Positions 25,786-34,509 of a stretch of DNA of 60,613 nt are shown here, one piece after another. A program made the position numbers and the translations under genes. Position 1 is the stretch's first letter. Each line of letters opens with the position of its first letter. The notes below the pieces were generated by a model. That model was not told where the DNA came from and made no database searches. It saw only the letters and a list, made by a program, of their open reading frames with translations. The stretch is from Bacillota bacterium (GTDB taxonomy: Bacteria > Sysuimicrobiota > Sysuimicrobiia > Sysuimicrobiales > Segetimicrobiaceae), in the NCBI GenBank assembly GCA_021324255.1, contig JAJPJL010000051.1, positions 1-60,613 on the forward strand. Reading direction: 5' to 3'.

Positions 25786-25937
25786 TGGGCGCGGCCGGCA
25801 CCGTGGCGGGGGGCGGCTTCGGATTCGCTCGCCGTCGCGCGCCGCGCGACCGTGACCCAGGATGTTGGGGACCGCGCGGCGTAACAGCCGGTGGCCGCGT
25901 CGCGCGGGCACCGGGGCGCACTGCGGGGAGGCACACG

Positions 25938-26729
25938 GTGATCGTATCAGAGGGGCATTCCGAACCGGCGGTCTCCATCGCGCTTCGCGGCGTGTCGATG
26001 ACCTTCGATCGCGGCGGGGAGCCGCTCGAGGTGCTGCGGCACGTGACGCTGGAGATCCGCCGCGGCGAGTTCGTGTCGCTGCTCGGCCCGTCCGGCTGCG
26101 GCAAGTCGACGCTCCTGCGTGCCGTCGCGGACATCCTCTCGCCCACCGAAGGGACGATCGAGGTCCTCGGTCGCTCCCCCGGCGGGGCCCGGCGGGACCG
26201 GGCCTTGGGCATGGTGTTTCAGCAGCCGGTCCTGCTGCCGTGGCTGTCGGTCGAGGACAACGTGGCGTTGCCGCTTCGGATCGGCGGATGGGGCAAGCGG
26301 CATCCCTCGGGGCCGGCGCCCGCGGCGCTCCTCGCCCTGGTGGGGTTGCAGGGGTTCGAGCGCGTGCGCCCCGCGCAGTTGTCCGGCGGCATGCAGCAGC
26401 GCGCCGCGATCGCCCGCGCGTTGGTGAGCGATCCTCCGATCCTCTTGATGGACGAGCCGTTCGGGGCGCTCGACGCGATCACGCGGGACCGGCTCAACGA
26501 GGAGTTGCTGCGCATCTGGACGGAGACGCGGCGCACGATCCTGTTCGTGACGCACAGCATCCCCGAGGCCGTGTACCTGTCGTCCCGCGTCGTCGTGCTG
26601 TCGCCCCGCCCCGCGGAGATCCGCCGGGTGGTGGAAGTCGGCATGGGCTATCCTCGCCATCCGCGGATGCGCGACACCGGGGAATTCACCCGCGTGACCG
26701 CGGCGCTGCGGGAGGCGCTCGAGCACTGA
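25938..26729 (+). CDS. NitT/TauT-type ABC transporter ATP-binding protein
   Basis: A 263-residue ATPase of the SsuB/TauB/NrtD family. It shows Walker A GPSGCGKSTLL, Q-loop FQQPVLLPWLSV, signature LSGGMQQRAAIARAL, Walker B ILLMDEPFGALD and the H-loop VTHSIPEAV. It powers import of an anion, sulfonate, thiamine precursor or aromatic acid through the permease encoded next. GTG 25938 follows GGGGAGG by six bases. Its stop overlaps the permease start as TGATG. Confidence 0.94.
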   Translation: MIVSEGHSEPAVSIALRGVSMTFDRGGEPLEVLRHVTLEIRRGEFVSLLGPSGCGKSTLLRAVADILSPTEGTIEVLGRSPGGARRDRALGMVFQQPVLLPWLSVEDNVALPLRIGGWGKRHPSGPAPAALLALVGLQGFERVRPAQLSGGMQQRAAIARALVSDPPILLMDEPFGALDAITRDRLNEELLRIWTETRRTILFVTHSIPEAVYLSSRVVVLSPRPAEIRRVVEVGMGYPRHPRMRDTGEFTRVTAALREALEH

Positions 26730-27577
26730 TGGCGTCGGCGGACCGGCCGCCGCTGGGCGCCCACGTCGCCGGACCGGCCGCGACGCGCGGGCGCCGGACG
26801 GCGCGGGGGGCGGAGTCCCCGTGGCGCCGGCACGCGATCGCGGTCGCCACCATGGCCGCCGTCATCGCCGGCTGGCAGGCGATCATCGTCGTGTTTCACG
26901 TGCCCACGTACATCGCGCCGTCGCCCGTGCAGGTGGCTCAGGCCCTCCGGACGGAGGCGCGGACGCTCCTCGTCAACACGTGGCCCACCCTGGTCGAGAC
27001 CATCGCGGGGTTCGTGCTCGGCAACCTCGTGGCCGTCGCGGCCGCCGTGGGATTCGTGCATAACCGGACGTTCCGGCACAGCGTGTACCCGCTCGCGGTG
27101 ACGGTGCGGACGCTGCCGATCGTCGCGATCAGCCCGATCCTCGTGCTGCTGTTGGGTAACGGCTACGCGCCGAAGATCGCGATCGCCGCGCTCATCACGT
27201 TCTTTCCCACCCTCGTCAACATGGCGGATGGGCTCGACGCCGTGGACGCGCAGGCGCTCGAGCTGATGCGGGTGCTGTCGGCGAGCCGGTGGGAAGTGTT
27301 CCGGTACCTGCGGTGGCCGACGTCGCTTCCATACCTGTTCTCCGCGCTCCGGATCGCGAGCACGGCCGCGCTGCTCGGCGCGATCGTCGGCGAGTGGATC
27401 GGGTCCAACGCCGGGCTCGGCTACCTCATCGTGGCGGCGACCTACGACTACCGGACGCCGCTGCTGTACGCGACGATGACCGTGGCGTCGGTGCTGGCGC
27501 TCCTCTTGTTCAACCTGGTCTCCATCATCGAGCACTACGCCGTCTCGTGGCGGGCGACGCATGTCCGGCCGGATTGA
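26729..27577 (+). CDS. NitT/TauT-type ABC transporter permease
   Basis: A 282-residue permease with about six helices. After a polar, Arg-rich N-terminus of some 30 residues come the first helix (VATMAAVIAGWQAIIVVF) and the family segment VPTYIAPSPVQVAQAL. The EAA loop is seen as QALELMRVLSASRWEVFRYL, and GEWIGSNAGLGYLI is the C-terminal family motif (SsuC/TauC). The ATG overlaps the ATPase stop by one base. The matching binding protein is encoded after three enzyme genes, at 31059. Confidence 0.93.
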   Translation: MASADRPPLGAHVAGPAATRGRRTARGAESPWRRHAIAVATMAAVIAGWQAIIVVFHVPTYIAPSPVQVAQALRTEARTLLVNTWPTLVETIAGFVLGNLVAVAAAVGFVHNRTFRHSVYPLAVTVRTLPIVAISPILVLLLGNGYAPKIAIAALITFFPTLVNMADGLDAVDAQALELMRVLSASRWEVFRYLRWPTSLPYLFSALRIASTAALLGAIVGEWIGSNAGLGYLIVAATYDYRTPLLYATMTVASVLALLLFNLVSIIEHYAVSWRATHVRPD

Positions 27578-27643
27578 GCGAGGCCGACCGATGCCGTGCC
27601 GGATCACCGTGACGCACCGGGACGGAGGCGGGAGGAGGGCACG

Positions 27644-28987
27644 ATGAGCGTGGTGCGTGAGCCGGCGCAGGACGTCCCCGTGGTGGCCGACGCCGATGTG
27701 GTGGTGGTCGGGGGAGGGCCGGCCGGCTTGGCCGCCGCGGTCGCCGCGGCTCGTGCGGGAGCCGGCACGCTGCTCCTGGAGCGGTACGGGTACCTCGGCG
27801 GGATGGCGTCCGGAGGGATGGTGCTCCTGCTCGCGGACATGTCCGGGCACACCAAGCGGACCGTCGCGGGCATCGCCTACGAGATGCTGCAGCGGCTCGT
27901 GTCCGCCGGCGGGGCCGTCGCGCCCCCGGAGGAGGACTGTTTCAGCCACGACCCCGAGGTGTGGTGGCGCTGGGCGCGGTGGGGCTTCGAGGATTTCTAC
28001 GCGCGCACCAAACCTCTGCCCACGACCTATGCGGGCGCCTTCGACCCCGAGGCGTGGAAGCAGGTGTCGTTCCAGATGGCCCGCGAGGCCGGCGTGACGC
28101 TCCGCATGCACTCGTGGTTCTCGCGCGCCATCGTCGAGGAGGGTCGCGTCCGCGCGGCGATCGTGGAAACCAAGGCGGGCCGGCAGGCGGTCAGGGGACG
28201 CGTGTTCATCGACGCCAGCGGCGACGGCGACCTCTACGCGTCTGCCGGCGCGCCGTTCGAGCACGGACGGTACATGGTGAGCCTGGTCCACCGCCTGGCC
28301 GCGGTGGACGTGGACCGCGCCATCGCGTTTGAGCGGGCTCATCCCGATGAGGCGCGGACGCTGAACGCCGAGGTCAAGCGCATGCTCGGCGGCTCCTGGG
28401 ATTTTTGGTGGCTGCGGACGCCGCGCGAGGGCGTGATCTGGTGCAACTGCCCGCATCTCGGCGGACTCGACGCGCTCTCGGTCGAGGACCTGACCTTTCT
28501 CGAGATCGACGCGCGTGAACGATTCGTGCGCGGCATCGCGTGGCTGCGCGCGCACATGCCGGGATTCGAGCGCGCCTACATCCTGGATGCGTCGCCCCAG
28601 GCGGGCGTGCGGCAGACGCGGGTCCTCCAAGGCGAGTACGTCATGACCAAGGACGACGTGCTGGGGGGCCGCCGGTTTCCCGACGTGATCGGCCGCGGGC
28701 GCGACTACTTCATGCCGTATCGCTCCCTCCTGCCCGTCGGCGTCGGCGGGTTGTTGGTGGCCGGGCGGTGCTTCTCCGCCGCCCCGGACGCCCAGCGGTC
28801 GGCGCGCGAGATCGGACCGTGCATGGTCATGGGCGAGGCCGCGGGCGTGGCCGCGGCCATGGCGGCGGATGCCGGCATCGAGCCCCGCGCGGTCGACGTG
28901 GCCGCGCTGCAGCGCCGGCTCATCGCCGCCGGCGCGGATTTGGGACTCGAAGAGCAGCCCGCGGGCGCGGCGCCCGGAGGGCGCTAG
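27644..28987 (+). CDS. FAD-dependent oxidoreductase (FAD_oxidored family)
   Basis: A 447-residue flavoprotein. It opens with ADVVVVGGGPAGLAAAVAAA and the LLERYGYLGGMASGGMV segment characteristic of the FAD_oxidored family. Further motifs are GRVFIDASGDGDLYASAGAP and the C-terminal FAD contact VGGLLVAGRCFSAAPDAQRS. GGAGGAGGG lies upstream of ATG 27644. It is 66 bases after the permease and one base before the enoyl-CoA hydratase, so it belongs to the same operon. It probably oxidises an intermediate of the imported compound; the substrate is unknown. Confidence 0.88.
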   Translation: MSVVREPAQDVPVVADADVVVVGGGPAGLAAAVAAARAGAGTLLLERYGYLGGMASGGMVLLLADMSGHTKRTVAGIAYEMLQRLVSAGGAVAPPEEDCFSHDPEVWWRWARWGFEDFYARTKPLPTTYAGAFDPEAWKQVSFQMAREAGVTLRMHSWFSRAIVEEGRVRAAIVETKAGRQAVRGRVFIDASGDGDLYASAGAPFEHGRYMVSLVHRLAAVDVDRAIAFERAHPDEARTLNAEVKRMLGGSWDFWWLRTPREGVIWCNCPHLGGLDALSVEDLTFLEIDARERFVRGIAWLRAHMPGFERAYILDASPQAGVRQTRVLQGEYVMTKDDVLGGRRFPDVIGRGRDYFMPYRSLLPVGVGGLLVAGRCFSAAPDAQRSAREIGPCMVMGEAAGVAAAMAADAGIEPRAVDVAALQRRLIAAGADLGLEEQPAGAAPGGR

Positions 28988-28988
28988 C

Positions 28989-29789
28989 ATGCCGGCCGAG
29001 GCGTTCACCGACGCGGGCATCCGGTACGAGCGGGACGGCGCGGTCGCCCGGGTGACGATCGACCGGCCCCAGGTGCTCAACGCGCTCAACCAGGCCGCGC
29101 ACCATGCGCTCGGCCGGGCGTGGGACCACGTGCGCGACGACACCGATGTGCGCGTGGCCATCCTCACCGGCGCAGGGTCGCGCGCGTTCTCGGCCGGCGC
29201 GGACATGAAGGACCCGGGCGAGGCGAGCGGCCTCGCCTACCTCGGCCGGGCGCTCCCCCTCGGGGCGGGGAACCTGTCGCTGCGCCGGGACCTGCTGAAG
29301 CCGGTGATCGCGGCCGTGAACGGCCTGGCGCTCGGCGGGGGGTTCGAGCTGGCGCTCGCGTGCGACCTGATCATCGCGGCCGACCATGCCGAATTCGGCT
29401 TTCCAGAGCCCCGGGTCGGGCGCATGGCGATGGACGGCGGCATCGCCATGCTCGCGCGGCAGGTCCCCCTCAAGCTGGCGATGGGCTTGCTCCTAACCGG
29501 GCGGCGCCTCGGCGCGCGGCACGGCCTCGCCGCGGGGTTCGTCAATGAAGTCGTGCCGGCGGCCGATCTCCGCGCGGCGGCGGACCGATGGGCCGCGGAC
29601 GTGATCGCTTGCGCGCCGCTCGCCGTCGAGGCGACCAAGCAGCTCGCGATGGCGGCACTCGATCTGCCGCTCCCGGTCGCCGCGCGCTGGTTTCCGCGCC
29701 GGGTCCTCGACGCGCTCGGCTCGGAGGACGGCGACGAGGGCGTGCGCGCGTTTCGCGAGAAGCGGCCGCCGCGGTGGAGTGGGCGATGA
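28989..29789 (+). CDS. Enoyl-CoA hydratase/isomerase family protein
   Basis: A 266-residue crotonase-fold protein. Motifs are VTIDRPQVLNALN, the CoA-anchoring SAGADMKDP, the oxyanion-hole glycines in GLALGGGFELALACDL, and DHAEFGFPEPRVGRM with a Glu at the usual position for hydration. It adds water to an enoyl-CoA or carries out a related step. It starts one base after the FAD oxidoreductase and its stop overlaps the CoA-transferase start as ATGA, so the three are translated together. Confidence 0.93.
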   Translation: MPAEAFTDAGIRYERDGAVARVTIDRPQVLNALNQAAHHALGRAWDHVRDDTDVRVAILTGAGSRAFSAGADMKDPGEASGLAYLGRALPLGAGNLSLRRDLLKPVIAAVNGLALGGGFELALACDLIIAADHAEFGFPEPRVGRMAMDGGIAMLARQVPLKLAMGLLLTGRRLGARHGLAAGFVNEVVPAADLRAAADRWAADVIACAPLAVEATKQLAMAALDLPLPVAARWFPRRVLDALGSEDGDEGVRAFREKRPPRWSGR

Positions 29790-30973
29790 CCCCGCGGGAT
29801 CCGATGCCGCTCGACGGCGTGCGCGTGCTGGACTTCACGCAGATCACGCTCGGGCCGCTGGCCACGCAGATGCTCGGCGACTTCGGCGCCGACGTGATCA
29901 AGATCGAGCGGCCCGGCGTCGGGGACTACACCCGCGCGACGCTGCCCGTTCCCAGCGGGGAGAGCTATATCTTTCTCGCGACCAATCGGAACAAACGCGC
30001 GCTCACGGTCGACCTGCGCCGGCCCGCCGGGCGGGCGCTCGCCGTGCGCCTCGTCCGCGGGGCGGACATCCTCGTCCACAACTTCCGGCCCGGCACGATG
30101 GAGCGGCTCGGGCTCGGGTACGAGACGCTGCGCGAGATCAACCCGCGGCTGATCTACGCCGTGGGGACCGGGTACGGCCTCACCGGGCCCTACCAATCCA
30201 AGGGTGGCCAGGACGTCCTCGCGCAGGCGCTCGGCGGCGCGCTGCTCCGGCGCGCCGAGCCCGACGCGCCGCCGGAACCGTTCAGCACCGCGGTCTGCGA
30301 CTGCGCCGCCGGCATGCTGCTCGTGCAGGGCATCCTGCTCGCCCTGCTGGCGCGCGAGCGGACCGGGAACGGCCAGCTCGTCACGTCGTCCCTGCTCGAC
30401 GCCATGCTCTTTATGCAGCAGCAGGAAGCGACGGCGTGGCTCAACGCCCGGCAGGTCGTCAACTGGATCGCGCTCCCGCGCAACGGCACGTTCCGGACCA
30501 AGGACGGCAAATGGATCGTGCTGATCGGCGCGTTCAAGGCGGATCCGCTCGGCGACATCTCCCGGGCGCTCGACCTCGGCCCGCTCGGCGAGGATCCCCG
30601 CTTCGCGACGGACGACGCGCAACAAGCGCACCGGGCCGAGCTGCAGGCGATCCTGCGCCGCCGGTTCGGAGAATTGACGCAGGCCGAGGCCCTCGAGCGG
30701 TTGGAGCGGGAGGACGTGCTGTGCGCGCCCGTCCGCTCGCTCGGCGAAGCCCTCGAGGATCCGCAGGTCGCGCACAACGGGATGCGCATGGACGTGGCGC
30801 ATCCGCGGCTCGGCCGCTTCGAGACGGTCGGGGTGCCGGTGAAGCTCTGGGACACGCCCGCCCGCGTGCGGCGGCACCCGCCCGATCTCGGCGAACACAC
30901 GCGGGAAATCCTGGTGGAAGCGGGGTATGGCGCGGACGAGATCGATGCCCTGATCCGCGACGGCGTGGTCTGA
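29786..30973 (+). CDS. CaiB/BaiF family (class III) CoA transferase
   Basis: A 395-residue class III CoA transferase. The N-terminus LDGVRVLDFTQITLGPLATQ and QMLGDFGADVIKIERP are diagnostic. The catalytic Asp sits in AVCDCAAGMLLVQGILLAL, close to the family's DxxxG site. It would activate a carboxylic acid as CoA thioester for the hydratase encoded just upstream, with which it overlaps by four bases. Length is typical. The acid substrate is unknown. Confidence 0.93.
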   Translation: MTPRDPMPLDGVRVLDFTQITLGPLATQMLGDFGADVIKIERPGVGDYTRATLPVPSGESYIFLATNRNKRALTVDLRRPAGRALAVRLVRGADILVHNFRPGTMERLGLGYETLREINPRLIYAVGTGYGLTGPYQSKGGQDVLAQALGGALLRRAEPDAPPEPFSTAVCDCAAGMLLVQGILLALLARERTGNGQLVTSSLLDAMLFMQQQEATAWLNARQVVNWIALPRNGTFRTKDGKWIVLIGAFKADPLGDISRALDLGPLGEDPRFATDDAQQAHRAELQAILRRRFGELTQAEALERLEREDVLCAPVRSLGEALEDPQVAHNGMRMDVAHPRLGRFETVGVPVKLWDTPARVRRHPPDLGEHTREILVEAGYGADEIDALIRDGVV

Positions 30974-31058
30974 GGCCTCAAGCCGCGGAGGCGTCCGGGC
31001 GTACCCGGGGGCGGTCGGGGCGGGGACGGAGCATGAAGACGCAACAGGGGGTGGGGAG

Positions 31059-32111
31059 ATGGGACGAGACCGCATCACGCTTCTCGGGCAGCCGATGAGC
31101 CGGCGCAGGCTCCTCTCGGGAGGCGGTGCGCTCGCCCTGGTCGCGGCCGGCGGCCAGGTTCCGGGACTGCTTCGGGGCGCCGCGGCGCAGGGGACGGCCG
31201 CGCTCTCCGAGCAGCTCGGGTGGCTGGCCAATTCGCAGATGGCCGGCGACTTCGTGGCGAACGCCAAGGGATATTTCAAGGACGCGGGGCTCGACGTGAA
31301 GCTCCAGCCAGGCGGGCCGAACATCGATCCCATCCAGGTCGTCGCGGGCGGCGGCGTGCCGATGGGGAACGTGTCGTCGGTCGCCGTCCTCGTCAACGCG
31401 CGCAGCCGGGGCCTCCCGGTCAAGGCGTTCGCGACCGTGCTGCAAAAGCACCCGTTTGCCTTCATCTTCCTCACCAAGTCGGGTATCCGTACGCCGCGGG
31501 ACTTCGCCGGAAAGACGATCGGCATCCAGGCGACGGCGCGGCCGCTGCTCGCCGCGGTGCTGGCGAAGTATCAGATCCCCGAGGACAAGGTCAAGGTGCT
31601 GTTTGTCGGGGGGGATACGCGCCCGCTCGTGACCGGGCAGGTGGACGTGATCACGGGCTGGATCATCGACGCCCCGCAGATCGAGGCGGTGCGCCAGGCG
31701 GGGAACTTCAGCTACTTCCCGTTGTGGGATCTCGGGATCCGCCTGTACGCCTACACGTATTTTACGACCGACCGGGTGCTCGGCGAGCGCAAGGACGTGC
31801 TCGTGCGGTTCGTCCAGGCGAGCGCCCGCGGCTGGCTCTACGCGGCCGCGCACCCCGACGAGGCCGTGGACGACGTGCTCAGGGCCACGACGGGACTGGA
31901 CCGCCGGCTCGAACTCCAGACGTGGAAGAACGAGATTCCCTACATGTACTCTCCGCTCACGAAGCAAGCGGGATGGGGCGCGATGGACCCCAAGGTGTGG
32001 GCGCAGATCAGCGATACCTACTACGGGCTCAAGCAGATCGCCAGCCCGGTCGCGCCGGCGGACGTGATGACCACCGAGATCGTGGAGATGGCCAAGACGC
32101 CGAAGGTCTAG
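31059..32111 (+). CDS. NitT/TauT-type ABC transporter substrate-binding protein (NMT1/THI5-like)
   Basis: A 350-residue secreted binding protein with a twin-arginine-like leader (MSRRRLLSGGGALALVAAGG). Mature domain: SEQLGWLANSQMAGDFVANA opening, then GGPNIDPIQVVAGGGVPMGN, then FAGKTIGIQATARPLLAAVL and DVITGWIIDAPQ. This is the SsuA/THI5-like group, which binds sulfonates, pyrimidine thiamine precursors, riboflavin or aromatic acids. It completes the transporter whose ATPase and permease are at 25938-27577. Its stop overlaps the stop of the convergent amidohydrolase by four bases (CTAG). Confidence 0.92.
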   Translation: MGRDRITLLGQPMSRRRLLSGGGALALVAAGGQVPGLLRGAAAQGTAALSEQLGWLANSQMAGDFVANAKGYFKDAGLDVKLQPGGPNIDPIQVVAGGGVPMGNVSSVAVLVNARSRGLPVKAFATVLQKHPFAFIFLTKSGIRTPRDFAGKTIGIQATARPLLAAVLAKYQIPEDKVKVLFVGGDTRPLVTGQVDVITGWIIDAPQIEAVRQAGNFSYFPLWDLGIRLYAYTYFTTDRVLGERKDVLVRFVQASARGWLYAAAHPDEAVDDVLRATTGLDRRLELQTWKNEIPYMYSPLTKQAGWGAMDPKVWAQISDTYYGLKQIASPVAPADVMTTEIVEMAKTPKV

Positions 32112-33445
32112 CCGCGGGCGCGCGGGTCACGGGGCGCGGCGCCGAGGCGCCGCCAGATGCGGGTGGTCTCCTCGCGCAGCGCCGCCGTATCGACGTGCAC
32201 CGGCCGCCGGTCGCGCACGAGGCGCCGTCCGTCCACCCAGACGTGGCGCACGTCCTGGCCCTTGGCGGCGTAGACGAGGTTCGCGGCCACGTCGTGCCAT
32301 GGGTGGAGGTGCAGTTCGTCCATGGCCAGCGCCACGATGTCCGCGCGCTTCCCCGGCTCGAGGCTGCCGCAGACGTCGGCCAGCCCCAGTGCGCGCGCGC
32401 CGTCGACGGTGGCCATCTCGAGCAGACGCGCCGCCGGGATCGCGGCCGCGTCGTCCGCGGCGACCTTGCCGAGCAACCCGGCGGTCTTCATCTCGTCGAA
32501 GAGATCCATGGTGTTGTTCGTCGGGGCCCAGTCAGTGCCGAGCGCGACGCCCACGCCGGCCGCCAGCATCGCGGCGACCGGCGCGATGCGCGCCTCGATC
32601 TTGGCGTTGCTCGCCGGACAGTGCGCCACCCACGTGCCGGTGGCGGCGAGCAGCGCGATCTCGCCGGCGCCGAGGTAGAGACAGTGGGCGGCCACGACAT
32701 CCGGGCCCAGGATGCCGTGGCCATGAAGGCAATGGACGGCCCCGGCGTATCCCCGAGCCCGCACCGTCGCGAGCTCGAGGTCCGACTGCGCGCAGTGGAT
32801 ATAGATCCTCGCCCCGCTGTCGCCGGCGAGCGCCCGCACCTGCCGCAGGAGCGCGTCCGAGCACGTATCCGGAGCGTGCGGCCCGAGCCCGGCGTGGACC
32901 CGCGCGCGCGGATCGGTGCCCCAACGGGCGAGCACCCGGCGCGCCCGCTCCAGCTCCAGCGGCCGGTCGATGTCGTGCAGCGTGTGCGCGACCACCGCGC
33001 GGATGCCGGCGGCGTCCAACGCCTCCGCCATCACATCCATGGATCCGCCCCGATCCGCGATCGTCGTGACGCCGTTCAGCAGCATCTCGACCGCGCCCAC
33101 GAGCGCGCCGTGGTAGTAGTCCTCCGGGCGCGCGCGCTCGAGATGCGGGAGCGCGTACCGGGCGGGCGCCCACCCGCTGCGTGGCCGGTCTTCGGCGAGG
33201 CCGCGGTACAGCCCCATCGCCGTGTGGGTGTGCGCGTTCACGAGCCCGGGCATGAGCAGCAGGCCGCGGCAGTCGACGCGAATGTCCGCGGGCTCGACGC
33301 GCACGCCCGATGCCGCGCCGACGTACGCGATCACCGGCCCGTCGAGCACGATCGCCGCGTCGGCGATGAGGTCGCGCCGGGCGTTCATCGTCAGGACCGT
33401 GCCGCCCGTCAAGACCTGGCGCGCTGCTGTCGGGGATCCCGTCAT
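32108..33445 (-). CDS. Amidohydrolase, SAH/MTA deaminase or TrzN/AtzB-like
   Basis: A 445-residue metal-dependent hydrolase. The first metal site is PGLVNAHTHTAMGLYRGLAED. Further ligands are in YIHCAQSDLELA and VAAHCLYLG, and the closing Asp is in VALGTDWAPTNNTMDLFDEM, followed by LEPGKRADIVALAM. Relatives deaminate S-adenosylhomocysteine or 5'-methylthioadenosine, or dechlorinate/deaminate triazines. ATG 33445 is chosen because the domain begins soon after it. Facing the transporter operon tail to tail, it may act on the same N-containing compound. Family membership is firm; substrate is inference. Confidence 0.9.
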   Translation of the reverse strand: MTGSPTAARQVLTGGTVLTMNARRDLIADAAIVLDGPVIAYVGAASGVRVEPADIRVDCRGLLLMPGLVNAHTHTAMGLYRGLAEDRPRSGWAPARYALPHLERARPEDYYHGALVGAVEMLLNGVTTIADRGGSMDVMAEALDAAGIRAVVAHTLHDIDRPLELERARRVLARWGTDPRARVHAGLGPHAPDTCSDALLRQVRALAGDSGARIYIHCAQSDLELATVRARGYAGAVHCLHGHGILGPDVVAAHCLYLGAGEIALLAATGTWVAHCPASNAKIEARIAPVAAMLAAGVGVALGTDWAPTNNTMDLFDEMKTAGLLGKVAADDAAAIPAARLLEMATVDGARALGLADVCGSLEPGKRADIVALAMDELHLHPWHDVAANLVYAAKGQDVRHVWVDGRRLVRDRRPVHVDTAALREETTRIWRRLGAAPRDPRARG

Positions 33446-33543
33446 GGCGTTGTGTCCGCGACGTCGTACGGGCCCGGCTGGTCGGGCTCGAGACGGACGG
33501 TGCCGTGGATTCCTATCCACAGGACCGTATCCACACTATCAAC

Positions 33544-33562
33544 ATTTCCGGCGAACGGAAAT
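33544..33562. repeat. Perfect 7-bp inverted repeat upstream of the amidohydrolase
   Basis: ATTTCCG, five-base spacer GCGAA, CGGAAAT. It lies about 100 bases upstream of the amidohydrolase start and could be an operator for a dimeric regulator. No regulator gene is adjacent. Confidence 0.45.
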
Positions 33563-33949
33563 TCCCGATTGCGCCGCGAGTCCGATGATGATAGTAAAGG
33601 ACACGGAGGCGCAAGTCGACTGGCGAAGTAGCCGATTCAAACGTTCGCGCGCGTGGACGCCGAGAGCCGGTCGGACGTACTTCGGGGGTAACTCCGGAGA
33701 ACAGTGGCGGGCGGTAGGCACCGGCGGCGGGGACCGAAGACGGTGGAAAGCCAGCGGGCGAGCGCCTCCCGATTTCCACAACTCACAGTCGGCGGACGCC
33801 GTCGCATGGCGAGAGAGAGGTAGCTCCTCGGAGCCAACCCGGCTTGACTTGCGGCGGCTCCGCCGCTTCGCTGCCACGCCCCCTTCGATCCTCGTCGCGA
33901 GCGCGCGCACGGCCGGTGACGCCGGTGGGCTCCGCCCACGGCGCTTGAT

Positions 33950-33958
33950 TGCTATACT
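33950..33958 (+). promoter_or_regulatory. Extended -10 promoter for the small protein gene
   Basis: TGCTATACT (TGn plus TATACT) has five of six -10 matches. The -35 position is occupied by the right arm of the hairpin GTGGGC-TCC-GCCCAC (33925-33939). The start codon lies about 115 bases downstream, leaving a substantial 5' leader. Confidence 0.45.
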
Positions 33959-34074
33959 GAAGCCCGAGGCGCCGCCCGGCCGCGCGCCTATGCAACACCA
34001 AACCTACCCGCTCAGTCTCGAACCCGTAACCGAGATCGCGCGTGCGTGAGCGCCGTGTTCATTCCGGAGGTGGG

Positions 34075-34284
34075 ATGATGTGGCTCGCCGTGGGGGACGA
34101 GCGTACGCTGATCAACCTGGACCACGTCCGGCAGGTGGCGGTCGAGGGCGCCGGCCTGACCGTCACCTTTTCCACCGGCGAGAAAGTGACGGTCCTGTCG
34201 TTTGCCAGTGAGGCCGACGCCAAGGCCACGCTCCGGCACGTGTCCAACGAGCTCATGACGACCAACCTCCGCAGCGTACGCTGA
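34075..34284 (+). CDS. Small protein of unknown function, 69 residues
   Basis: A compact protein with a strand-rich pattern: MMWLAVGDERTLINLDHVRQ, then VAVEGAGLTVTFSTGEKVTV and a final helix. This alternating pattern suggests a small beta-barrel or PH-like fold that might bind nucleic acid or protein, but no family is recognised. GGAGG (34066-34070) sits four bases before ATG 34075 and seven before ATG 34078, so either Met may be used. It is a monocistronic gene with its own extended -10 promoter, 225 bases before a diguanylate cyclase gene. Confidence 0.7.
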   Translation: MMWLAVGDERTLINLDHVRQVAVEGAGLTVTFSTGEKVTVLSFASEADAKATLRHVSNELMTTNLRSVR

Positions 34285-34509
34285 CGCGACCCGGCCGCGG
34301 CCCCTCGCCGTCCGCGCCCCCCGGGCCCGGCAAACACCGGCACGCTCGCGTTCTCGAATCGTCTACCGTCCTTCACCGGCAGCCTTCGCGAGGCGATCCC
34401 CCAGTGCCGCGGCGTCTGACGCGGGCATCCATCCACGTGGGCGGGGTCTTGCGCCGGGCCAAGATGGGCACGGTAGCGAGGGGAGACGCTGCACCGGGGG
34501 AGTCACCGC

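Larger units (their letters stand above)
33446..34074. other. Intergenic region, 629 bp, with several short regulatory-type repeats
   Basis: No convincing gene on either strand. It holds, in order, two DnaA-box-like 9-mers (33513, 33527), a perfect 7-bp inverted repeat (33544-33562), and a GC hairpin (33921-33942). An extended -10 follows at 33950. The region separates the minus-strand amidohydrolase from the plus-strand small protein and must hold promoters for both. Confidence 0.5.

Noticed and set aside
26648-29206. Long antisense open frame opposite the NitT/TauT operon
   Set aside because: The opposite strand has clear domains; the open frame arises from high GC and gives low-complexity Arg/His-rich sequence.
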